From CAYVQU01 sp964453155 (GTDB lineage: Bacteria; Chloroflexota; Anaerolineae; Anaerolineales; UBA11858), in the NCBI GenBank assembly GCA_964453155.1, contig CAYVQU010000137.1, positions 1-14,568 of the forward strand: a stretch of DNA of 14,568 nucleotides. The letters run 5' to 3'. The translations under genes and the position numbers were made by a program. Positions 1-7,228 of the stretch are shown piece after piece. The notes under the pieces are model-generated. The model saw only the letters and a list, made by a program, of their open reading frames with translations. It did no database searches and was not told the origin of the DNA. Each line of letters begins with the position of its first letter. The first letter of the stretch is position 1.

Positions 1-31
1 TTTCTCCTGCTCCACCTTAGCTCAACTGCCC

Positions 32-691
32 CTATTCCGGGAATTGCTGATTTTTTTCTAATGCTTGACGATAACCCTGGACCCGATTGATATTTCCAAT
101 GGGACCGACCTGCCCGGCGATCATGCCGATGTTTTGATGCCCTTGAGAAATCAGATACTTGACTGCTAAATTGGCACCTTTTTGAATTTCAGTCTGAACA
201 ATCCCCACCCCTTGTCGAGGCTCAATTCGAGAATTGACCAACACCAAGGGGCTGTTTTGACGGGCAAATTCCGGGATCCACTCTTTGTTATCCCAGGTTG
301 GGTAAATAATCGCACCGTCCACATTGTGATCAATCAGCGAAAAAAGCGCCCGTTTTTCGGTAATGGGTTCACCATCTGTATTACATAGAAAAACATCATA
401 CTCTTGCTCGCGAGCCACGTCTAAGACCCCGCGGGCGACTTCAGAGAAATAAGGATTGGAGATATCACCGATCAATAATCCGATGGTGTCGGTTCGGCGA
501 GTCACCAATGCACGGGCGACTTTACTGGGACGATAACCTAATTTTTCAATCGCTTCTAAGACGCGCTGCCGGGTTTCAGGGGCTAACTCGCCCTGTTTAT
601 TCACCACCCGAGAAACAGTCTTGATCGAAACTCCTGCTTCTTCAGCGACATCCCGCATGGTAACGGCCACCGGCACCTCCAAATCGGACAT
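32..691 (-). CDS. LacI-family transcriptional regulator, C-terminally truncated (probable frameshift)
   Basis: This is a DNA-binding repressor of the LacI/GalR family. The N-terminal helix-turn-helix and hinge are intact at about residues 10-65 (DVAEEAGVS, TVSRVVN, LGYRPSKVARAL). The start of the periplasmic-binding-protein-like effector domain follows (TIGLLIGDISNPYFSEVARG, then DGAIIYP). The product is 219 aa against the usual 330-345, so the second half of the sugar-binding and dimerisation domain is missing. The stop at 32-34 lies just after a run of seven T (51-57; A on the coding strand). One extra base there would keep a frame open to the window edge that reads SAIP...VELRWSRR, which resembles the family's continuation. 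The ATG at 689-691 lacks a Shine-Dalgarno. A GGAGGT (675-680) four bases before an in-frame GTG (668-670) makes a start seven codons later a real alternative. It is divergent from the next LacI gene. The family is certain; whether the protein is functional is doubtful. Confidence 0.85.
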   Translation of the reverse strand: MSDLEVPVAVTMRDVAEEAGVSIKTVSRVVNKQGELAPETRQRVLEAIEKLGYRPSKVARALVTRRTDTIGLLIGDISNPYFSEVARGVLDVAREQEYDVFLCNTDGEPITEKRALFSLIDHNVDGAIIYPTWDNKEWIPEFARQNSPLVLVNSRIEPRQGVGIVQTEIQKGANLAVKYLISQGHQNIGMIAGQVGPIGNINRVQGYRQALEKNQQFPE

Positions 692-695
692 ATTT

Positions 696-740
696 TGTCG
701 ACAACGATATCGTCAGCGTTGACGACAGCGCTGTCATTAA
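696..740. promoter_or_regulatory. Cluster of palindromes, likely LacI-type operators
   Basis: Three overlapping symmetric elements lie between the minus-strand promoter and its gene. GACAGCGCTGTC (724-735) is a perfect 12-bp palindrome with a central CG; it extends to 719-740 with two mismatched pairs. ACGATATCGT (704-713) is a perfect 10-bp palindrome. TGTCGACAACG (696-706) and CGTTGACGACA (717-727) are 11-bp inverted arms with one mismatch. Central-CG palindromes are typical LacI-family operators, and this position (about -8 to +36) would repress transcription. Autoregulation by the adjacent regulator is inferred. Confidence 0.45.
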
Positions 741-768
741 TATAGCATTAAAAAAGTCATAGTCACAA
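739..768 (-). promoter_or_regulatory. Candidate sigma70 promoter of the minus-strand LacI gene
   Basis: On the minus strand a TTGTGA -35 (763-768) and a TATATT -10 (739-744) are separated by 18 bases, upstream of the truncated regulator. The -35 lies inside the left arm of the 17-bp inverted repeat at 758-798. The expected start falls near 732, inside a 12-bp palindrome. This rests on the motif match only. Confidence 0.4.
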
Positions 769-798
769 TATGATATTTGTAATCATATTGTGACTATG
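758..798. repeat. Perfect 17-bp inverted repeat with 7-nt loop in the divergent regulatory region
   Basis: The arms CATAGTCACAATATGAT (758-774) and its exact complement (782-798) flank a 7-nt spacer. Each arm carries an outward-facing TTGTGA, which could serve as a -35 in both directions. On the minus strand the stem is followed by T6 (complement of 750-755), as in an intrinsic terminator, but it lies upstream of the inferred start site. It could be an operator for a dimeric or tetrameric regulator, or an insulating terminator. The symmetry is certain; the role is not known. Confidence 0.6.
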
Positions 799-862
799 TG
801 TCCGAATCATAAGATTTTTCGCCCACTGGCTATGAAATTCGCAACGGACCTGGAGAACGATC

Positions 863-891
863 TTGACGCGTCTTTTTCCATTTGTTATGAT
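863..891 (+). promoter_or_regulatory. Strong sigma70-like promoter of the LacI regulator and possibly the ara operon
   Basis: TTGACG (863-868) and TATGAT (886-891) are separated by exactly 17 bases, each one base off the sigma70 consensus. The expected transcription start is near 898, about 48 bases before the TTG start codon. No equally good promoter is visible in the 109-bp gap before araA, so this one may drive the whole plus-strand operon. Confidence 0.65.
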
Positions 892-897
892 TTCTGA

Positions 898-917
898 GAC
901 CGGTTCCGGGACCGTTC
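898..917. promoter_or_regulatory. Candidate LacI-type operator over the +1 site
   Basis: CGGTTCCGGGACCG (901-914) is an imperfect palindrome (12 of 14 bases) centred on CG, and symmetry continues to 898-917 with one further mismatched pair. It starts at the predicted transcription start of the promoter at 863-891, where a bound repressor would block initiation. It differs from the palindromes at 696-740, as expected if the two regulators recognise different sites. Confidence 0.4.
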
Positions 918-945
918 CCGAAACCTAAATAGACGGAGGTACCTC

Positions 946-1974
946 TTGAAGCGCAAAGGACGTGTCACCATTATCGATGTTGCCAGGGCGGCAGGTGTAT
1001 CCAAGCAAACGGTTTCACGCGTTCTGAACGAACGCCCAGATGTGGCCTCAGAAACTCGCCAGCATGTCAAGGATGTTATTGAGCGCTTGGGATACAAACC
1101 CAGCGCCCTGGCCCGCAGCTTGATCCACCAGCGTACTTTCACCTTGGGCGTGGTCACCGCCGGGCTGAAATACATTGGCCCCTCTCAAACACTCAACGGC
1201 ATCGCGGCCCGCGCCGAAGAACTGGGCTATACCCTGCTCCTAATCGAACTCCCAACCTTTGACATCACCAATACCCAACCGATTGTTGATGCCCTCCTCA
1301 CCCAACAGGTCGATGGCATTATCTGGGCGGTGCCTGAAGTCGGTAAAAACCGGGCTTGGTTGGAAGACCAGACGGCGCATCTTTCGGTACCAATTATTTT
1401 TTTGACGATGTCGGAACGCGCGAATCTGGCAATGGTTTCGGTGGATAATTTCTTAGGGGCCAAAATGGCGACTCAACACCTGATTGGGATTGGTTGCCGG
1501 TCGATTGGGCATCTCGCAGGCCCCTTAGATTGGTGGGAGTCCCGGCGGCGTAAGGACGGGTGGGAGGCGGCCTTGAAAGAATCTGGTCGAAATATCTCTA
1601 ATTCCCATTGGGTCGAAGGAAATTGGTCTTCCCGTAGCGGCGCGGCCGCTTTTGAAGTCCTGCTCAACCATTTCTCTGAAATGGACGGTGTCTTCGTCGC
1701 TAACGACCAGATGGCTCTCAGTGTTTTGCGGATCGCCCATCAACGCGGCATTCGCATCCCTGACGATTTGGCCGTCGTGGGTTTCGACGGCATCGCTGAA
1801 TCAGCTTTTTTCTGGCCCGCCCTCACCACCATCAACCAAGACCAACACGAATTGGGTTGCATCGCGGTAGCCGAGATCGTCAAGATGATTGACGCGCATC
1901 GCGCGGAACAGATGAGCGCGTCAAAATTAATTTTGCTGAAACCAGAAATAATCATTCGGGAGAGTTCGGCTTAG
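946..1974 (+). CDS. LacI-family transcriptional regulator, probable local regulator of the arabinose operon
   Basis: This is a full-length (342 aa) LacI/GalR repressor. The helix-turn-helix is at about residues 8-27 (IIDVARAAGVSKQTVSRVLN), followed by the hinge (LGYKPSALARSLI). The type I periplasmic-binding-like effector domain covers about 65-340. Family effector-domain signatures are present: DGIIWAV, DGVFVANDQMALSVL and DDLAVVGFDGIAES. The start is TTG at 946, set by GGAGGT at 935-940 with a 5-base spacer and a normal N-terminus (MKRKGRVTIIDVA). It lies 109 bp upstream of araA on the same strand with no terminator between them, so I infer that it controls the operon in response to arabinose or a derived sugar and represses itself through the palindrome at 898-917. 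The effector cannot be told from sequence. Local regulators of araA operons also occur as GntR/LacI hybrids (Bacillus AraR) or AraC types; this one has a pure LacI architecture. Confidence 0.9.
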   Translation: MKRKGRVTIIDVARAAGVSKQTVSRVLNERPDVASETRQHVKDVIERLGYKPSALARSLIHQRTFTLGVVTAGLKYIGPSQTLNGIAARAEELGYTLLLIELPTFDITNTQPIVDALLTQQVDGIIWAVPEVGKNRAWLEDQTAHLSVPIIFLTMSERANLAMVSVDNFLGAKMATQHLIGIGCRSIGHLAGPLDWWESRRRKDGWEAALKESGRNISNSHWVEGNWSSRSGAAAFEVLLNHFSEMDGVFVANDQMALSVLRIAHQRGIRIPDDLAVVGFDGIAESAFFWPALTTINQDQHELGCIAVAEIVKMIDAHRAEQMSASKLILLKPEIIIRESSA

Positions 1975-2083
1975 CGGATTAGCAAATAAATAGATGCCGC
2001 GCAAAGCATCATGAATTTAACATGGCAACATTTCAAGAAGCCTACCCACCACCCACTTCCAACTATTCCCCCAGGAGAGCCTC

Positions 2084-3586
2084 ATGATCGATCTAACCCC
2101 ATACGAAGTCTGGTTCATCACCGGCAGCCAACATCTGTACGGACCTGAAACCCTCGACCAGGTTGCCGCCAATTCTCAGAAAATCACAGCTGCTTTGAGC
2201 GCATCTGACGATATCCCCATAAAAGTAGTTTTCAAACCAGTACTGACCACGCCAGAAGCCATCACCGCTTTATGTCAGGCCGCCAATGCCGCTCAAAACT
2301 GCGTCGGTCTGGTCACCTGGATGCACACCTTCTCGCCCGCTAAGATGTGGATCGCTGGATTGAGCCTGCTCAAGAAACCCTTTGTCCACCTGCATACCCA
2401 ATTCAACCAGGAAATCCCCTGGGATGCCATTGATATGGACTTCATGAACCTGAACCAGTCGGCCCACGGTGACCGGGAGTTTGGTTTCATCTGCTCCCGG
2501 ATGGGGCTGAACCGCAAAGTTGTGGTCGGGCACTGGTCGGATGAAGATGTTCAAGCTCAATTGGGTACCTGGACTCGAGCCGCCTGCGCCTGGGCGGATG
2601 CTCAGGGGATGAAAATCGCCCGTTTTGGCGATAATATGCGCGCTGTGGCCGTCACCGAGGGCGATAAAGTCGCCGCCCAGGCCCGATTGGGGTATGCCGT
2701 GTATGGTTATGGGGTCGGCGATCTGGTTGCCACCATTAATTCGGTTAGCTCTGAACAAGTAGAAGACATTCTTGCCGAATATGAAACTGAATACGACTTG
2801 ATGCCCTCCCTTCAGGAAAGCGGTGAATTCCGCGCCTCGCTAACAGCCGCGGCCAAAATTGAAGCCGGAATGCGGGCATTTTTAGAAGCCGGTAATTTCA
2901 AGGCCTTCACCACCACCTTTGAAGACCTGCACGGTTTGCCCCAACTCCCCGGCCTGGCTGTCCAACGACTGATGGCCGATGGCTATGGTTTCGGCGCTGA
3001 GGGTGATTGGAAAACAGCCGCGCTGGTACGCTCGATGAAGGTCATGAGTGCCGGTCTCGAGGGCGGTACCACCTTCATGGAAGATTACACCTACCACTTC
3101 GGCCCCGACGGCGACAAAGTTTTAGGCGCTCACATGCTCGAAGTCTGCCCCTCGATTGCGGCTGGCAAACCCAAACTCGAAATCCATCCCCTGGGAATCG
3201 GCGGCAAAGCCGACCCGGCCCGGCTGGTATTCAACACCAAAATCGGTCCCGGGATCAATGCCACCGTTTTGGATATGGGCAACCGCTTCCGGATGGTTGT
3301 CAACGAAGTCGAGGTCGTCCCCACCGAAGCCCCGCTCCCCAATTTACCGGTCGCCCGCGCGCTCTGGGTTCCGCGACCCAATTTGAAAGTCGCCGCCGCG
3401 GCCTGGATATTGGCCGGTGGTGCCCATCATACCGGATTCAGTCACGCCGTTAGCGCCGAATGTCTCCAAGATTTCGCTGAAATGGCGGATATGGAATTCG
3501 TCACCATTGACGCCGATACAGATGTCACTAATTTCAAGAAAGAGTTACGTTGGAACGAGTTGTACTATTCTTTTGGACGCAAATGA
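2084..3586 (+). CDS. araA: L-arabinose isomerase
   Basis: This cytoplasmic enzyme interconverts L-arabinose and L-ribulose, the first step of arabinose catabolism. At 500 aa it has the length of E. coli AraA and closely matches it throughout (YEVWFITGSQHLYGPETL near the N-terminus, WLHTFSPAKMWI-like segment, PWDAIDMDFMNLNQSAHG, GGAHHTGFSH). The Mn2+-binding residues are in place: Glu306 (AEGDWKTAAL), Glu333 (TTFMEDYTYHF), His350 (GAHMLEVCPS), and the HH pair at 448-449 that aligns with His450 of E. coli. AGGAG at 2073-2077 sits six bases before the ATG. Nothing suggests loss of activity. It is the first structural gene after the LacI regulator. The kinase and epimerase that follow it in the pathway are encoded five genes further on. 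Confidence 0.98.
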   Translation: MIDLTPYEVWFITGSQHLYGPETLDQVAANSQKITAALSASDDIPIKVVFKPVLTTPEAITALCQAANAAQNCVGLVTWMHTFSPAKMWIAGLSLLKKPFVHLHTQFNQEIPWDAIDMDFMNLNQSAHGDREFGFICSRMGLNRKVVVGHWSDEDVQAQLGTWTRAACAWADAQGMKIARFGDNMRAVAVTEGDKVAAQARLGYAVYGYGVGDLVATINSVSSEQVEDILAEYETEYDLMPSLQESGEFRASLTAAAKIEAGMRAFLEAGNFKAFTTTFEDLHGLPQLPGLAVQRLMADGYGFGAEGDWKTAALVRSMKVMSAGLEGGTTFMEDYTYHFGPDGDKVLGAHMLEVCPSIAAGKPKLEIHPLGIGGKADPARLVFNTKIGPGINATVLDMGNRFRMVVNEVEVVPTEAPLPNLPVARALWVPRPNLKVAAAAWILAGGAHHTGFSHAVSAECLQDFAEMADMEFVTIDADTDVTNFKKELRWNELYYSFGRK

Positions 3587-3600
3587 TGGGATAATAAAGA

Positions 3601-3642
3601 TTGCCAGGGGCTAGGAACCACATGGTTCCTAGCCCCTGGCAA
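3601..3642. repeat. Perfect 19-bp stem-loop between araA and the binding-protein gene
   Basis: The arms TTGCCAGGGGCTAGGAACC (3601-3619) and its exact complement (3624-3642) enclose the 4-base loop ACAT. A run of A follows on the plus strand, so it is not a plus-strand intrinsic terminator. In the transcript it would form a very stable hairpin 14 bases after the araA stop, able to protect the upstream message from 3' exonucleases. It could equally be a dispersed palindromic repeat. Confidence 0.7.
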
Positions 3643-3669
3643 AAAAAACCTTTCTGAGAGGATATTTCC

Positions 3670-4902
3670 ATGTCCAGCCCCATCAAAAAACTGCTAATCA
3701 TCACGCTCGCCATCTTCATCCTGGCTCTGACGGCTTGCGCCAGCCAGCCCACGCCGGAACCAGTCACGATCACTTTTGCGCATCAACGTTTCGAAAGTGA
3801 TTATGTTGAAAATCTGGTAGCCCAATTCAACGAAATCCACCCGGAAATCACAATTGAATTGACCGAATTTTTTGGGAACCAGATTCAGGCCCAACCGGGG
3901 GTCGATGTTTTCCAAATTGATTTGTTTTCATTTTTGGCCAATCAGCCTCGCGGGGCATTTTTAGATCTATCGCCCCTCATCGAACAGGATCAAAGCCTCG
4001 AAATCAACGACTTCTTTCCCGGCGCGCTGGACGTCTTCACGATGAACGGCAAAGTCTGGGCCATCCCCAATGGGGTAGATCCCTTTGTGATGTACTACAA
4101 CCGGGAGTTGTTCGACCAGTATGGCGTCACTTATCCCACCAACACCTGGACCTGGGATGACCTGCAAACAACCGGGATGTTGATCAACGACCCCGATAAC
4201 AACGTCTACGGTTTTGCCGTCCCGGAACCCTATTTCGACATGATCGGGATGGTCATCATCCACCAACGCGGCGGTCAGCTCTTTGATGATCTGTACAACC
4301 CCACCGCCCTGACCTATAACCGCCCCGAAAATATCGCCGCCCTGGAATGGTACAGCAATCTTTACCACCTGCATGGGGTCGCCCCAACTAATGAGCAAGC
4401 CCGGGCTGCGTATGGCGGCTCCGGCGTTCAAACCCTGTTCCGGGGCATCCTGACCAGCAAAATAGCCATGTGGCCCGGCAATTTCTCCGACAGCAACGGC
4501 GTCACCTGGCCAGTAGAGTGGGACTTCGACTACGGGATGGTCACCATCCCTGCGGATACCGAAGCCGCAACCAGCGGGTTTGCCACCGGCTATGCCATCG
4601 CTGCGGATTCACTCCATCCCGAAGCCGCCTGGAAATGGGTTAATTTCTTGTCGAAACAGGTTCCCCTAACCACCGTTCCGGCGCGGAAATCGTTGGCGAC
4701 ATCGGATACTTTTTCTGAGCAGATTGGAGCTGAGAACGCGGCTGCAGTCCTCGCCGCGGCTGAAAATCTGACCCTGATCAGCCCAGATATATTCCAATTT
4801 GCCGAGGATTTCGAATATTTTCATCAGGCTCTGGTTGAAATTGTGAACGGCACTTTGAGCGCCGAAGATGCCCTGAATTGGGCCCAAGATATGGCCGAGT
4901 AG
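3670..4902 (+). CDS. Extracellular sugar-binding lipoprotein of an ABC transporter
   Basis: This is a family 1 solute-binding protein of 410 aa. It begins with a lipoprotein signal: basic KK at 6-7, a hydrophobic core at 8-20 and the lipobox LTAC with Cys23 as the lipidated residue. A Ser/Thr/Pro-type linker (SQPTPEP) leads into the mature domain (TITFAHQRFESDYVENLVAQ). Typical features follow: GKVWAIPNGVDPFVMYYN, TWTWDDL, a FRGILTSKIAMWPGNF segment near the hinge, and AAWKWVNFLS near the C-terminus. It should capture a sugar, perhaps arabinose or an arabino-oligosaccharide, outside the membrane. GAGAGGAT (3657-3664) precedes the ATG. No permease or ATPase gene lies beside it here, so its membrane partners must be encoded outside the window. 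The substrate is unknown; its place after araA suggests a pentose. Confidence 0.92.
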   Translation: MSSPIKKLLIITLAIFILALTACASQPTPEPVTITFAHQRFESDYVENLVAQFNEIHPEITIELTEFFGNQIQAQPGVDVFQIDLFSFLANQPRGAFLDLSPLIEQDQSLEINDFFPGALDVFTMNGKVWAIPNGVDPFVMYYNRELFDQYGVTYPTNTWTWDDLQTTGMLINDPDNNVYGFAVPEPYFDMIGMVIIHQRGGQLFDDLYNPTALTYNRPENIAALEWYSNLYHLHGVAPTNEQARAAYGGSGVQTLFRGILTSKIAMWPGNFSDSNGVTWPVEWDFDYGMVTIPADTEAATSGFATGYAIAADSLHPEAAWKWVNFLSKQVPLTTVPARKSLATSDTFSEQIGAENAAAVLAAAENLTLISPDIFQFAEDFEYFHQALVEIVNGTLSAEDALNWAQDMAE

Positions 4903-4908
4903 GAATTC

Positions 4909-4995
4909 AAGGGTGAGGGGAAAGGGGTCAGGGAATAGAGATTCGAACAATTGCCCTAATCCCTAACCTTTATCCCCTGATCCCTTCCCTTTTTT
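4909..4995 (+). terminator. Imperfect stem-loop followed by T6, possible attenuator
   Basis: The arms 4916-4938 and 4956-4978 pair at 18 of 23 positions by Watson-Crick and at two more as G-U, with a 17-base loop. AAGGG (4909-4913) and CCCTT (4982-4986) extend the stem. T6 (4990-4995) follows, and directly after it the ribosome-binding site of the next gene (GGAGGT, 4996-5001). The stem is imperfect and ends three bases before the T run, so at most partial termination is expected. That would yield more binding protein than enzymes. The arms are purine-rich on one side and related to the repeat at 5999-6049. Confidence 0.35.
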
Positions 4996-5006
4996 GGAGG
5001 TAAAAC

Positions 5007-5990
5007 ATGCAATACAGAGAATTAGGTCGCACCGGTTATAAAGTATCGACCAGCAGTTTTGGGGCTTGGGCCATTGGGGGCACCTGGGGGACCGTGGATG
5101 ATACCGAATCCCTGGCCGCCCTACATACGGCCATTGATATGGGCGTCAACTTTATCGACACTGCCGACGTTTATGGGGATGGCCGCAGCGAGCGGTTGAT
5201 TGCCCAACTTTTGAAGGATCGCCGCGAGGAGATCATTGTGGCAACCAAAGCCGGACGACGGCTCAACCCCCATGTGGCCGAGGGCTACAATCGTGCAAAC
5301 CTGACAGCTTTCATTGAACGCAGTCTCACAAACCTGGACGTGGAAGCCCTCGACCTGGTCCAACTCCACTGCCCGCCCCCTGCCGTCTACTATATGCCCG
5401 AAGTCTTCGGGATTTTGGATGATCTCGTCCAGGCGGGGAAGATTCACTATTATGGCGTCAGCGTGGAGAAGGTTGAAGAGGCCCTTAAAGCGATCGAATT
5501 TCCCAACGTGCAAACCATTCAGATCATCTTCAACATCTTCCGTCAGCGTCCGGCTGATCTATTCTTCCAGCAGGCGCAAGAGAAAAAAGTTGGCATTCTG
5601 GCCCGCGTCCCGCTCTCATCAGGAATGCTGACTGGCAAGCTGAGCACGGAATCGACATTTGAAAGCGACGATCACCGCCAGTTCAATCGCGACGGCGCGG
5701 CCTTCGATAAGGGGGAGACCTTCTCTGGAGTTAATTATGATCTCAGCCTGCAAGCAGTCGCTGAACTGCGGCCTCTGATCCCTGCAGGTTGGACGATGGC
5801 CCAATTTGCCCTGCGCTGGATATTGATGCACCAAGCCGTCACCTGCGTCATTCCCGGGGCCAAACGCCCCTCCCAGGCTGAAGACAATGTCTCCGCCGCC
5901 GATCTCCCACCCATCTCAGCTGAGACGCTGACAAAAGTGGATGAGATTTACACTCGGTTGATCAAAGATCAGGTGCATCATTTGTGGTAA
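5007..5990 (+). CDS. Aldo/keto reductase
   Basis: This is a cytoplasmic NAD(P)H-dependent oxidoreductase of the aldo/keto reductase superfamily (TIM barrel), 327 aa, a standard length. The catalytic tetrad is complete: Asp51 and Tyr56 (IDTADVYGDGRSE), Lys81 (VATKAGRR) and His121 (LVQLHCPPP). Cofactor-site segments follow: ILARVPLSSGMLTGKL near residue 200, and CVIPGAKRPSQAEDNVSA near 285-300. The overall pattern resembles the IolS/YhdN-type group often found in sugar operons. It may interconvert an aldose and its alditol or lactone, but the substrate cannot be assigned. The start is ATG at 5007 with GGAGGT (4996-5001) five bases upstream. It lies between the binding protein and the M24-like gene, each side separated by a repeat-bearing gap. 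Confidence 0.92.
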   Translation: MQYRELGRTGYKVSTSSFGAWAIGGTWGTVDDTESLAALHTAIDMGVNFIDTADVYGDGRSERLIAQLLKDRREEIIVATKAGRRLNPHVAEGYNRANLTAFIERSLTNLDVEALDLVQLHCPPPAVYYMPEVFGILDDLVQAGKIHYYGVSVEKVEEALKAIEFPNVQTIQIIFNIFRQRPADLFFQQAQEKKVGILARVPLSSGMLTGKLSTESTFESDDHRQFNRDGAAFDKGETFSGVNYDLSLQAVAELRPLIPAGWTMAQFALRWILMHQAVTCVIPGAKRPSQAEDNVSAADLPPISAETLTKVDEIYTRLIKDQVHHLW

Positions 5991-5998
5991 AAAAAATC

Positions 5999-6049
5999 AG
6001 AGGATAAGGGGTAAGGGTTAGGGAATATCAAATCCTTACCCCTGCCTCT
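5999..6049. repeat. Inverted repeat of the GGATAAGG/TTAGGGA family
   Basis: GGGGTAAGG (6008-6016) and CCTTACCCC (6034-6042) form a perfect 9-bp stem, extended by AGAGG (5999-6003) and CCTCT (6045-6049). The loop is 17 bases. The G-rich strand shares GGATAA and GGTTAGGGA with the complement of the right arm in the preceding gap (4956-4987), so the two gaps hold related elements. No T run follows. Confidence 0.55.
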
Positions 6050-6068
6050 TAATCCTTTAGGACTTTCA

Positions 6069-7148
<1,080 letters not shown>

Positions 7149-7152
7149 CCCG

Positions 7153-7210
7153 GTAATTAGGTGTCTGAGTAACTGGGTGCACCAAACATAGTTACCGCAT
7201 ACCTGGTTAC
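7153..7210. repeat. Imperfect inverted repeat with GTAAC motifs
   Basis: The left arm (7153-7174, GTAATTAGGT...GTAACT) resembles the complement of the right arm (7190-7210, AGTTACC...ACCTGGTTAC) with a few mismatches and a one-base bulge. It is unrelated in sequence to the repeats in the neighbouring gaps. It ends seven bases before the ribosome-binding site of the dehydrogenase gene, and no T run of terminator length follows. The function is not known. Confidence 0.45.
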
Positions 7211-7228
7211 TTTTCCGAAGGAACGAAT

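Noticed and set aside
758..798. CRP-type binding site
   Set aside because: The TCACA and TGTGA halves face the opposite way from the CRP consensus (TGTGA-N6-TCACA) and the spacing is wrong.
1975..2083. Separate araA promoter or riboswitch in the 109-bp gap
   Set aside because: No well-spaced -35/-10 pair was found, and the only short hairpin (GATGC...GCATC, 5 bp) is too weak to support a claim.
2270..2758. A 162-codon minus-strand open frame inside araA
   Set aside because: It is a shadow of the highly conserved araA coding sequence and has no domain of its own.
3601..3650. Intrinsic terminator after araA
   Set aside because: The stem is perfect, but A8 and not a T run follows on the plus strand, so RNA release is not expected.
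3967..4431. A 154-codon minus-strand open frame inside the binding-protein gene
   Set aside because: It is antisense to a gene with a clear lipoprotein signal and family features; low-complexity Val/Gly/Asp composition is typical of a shadow.
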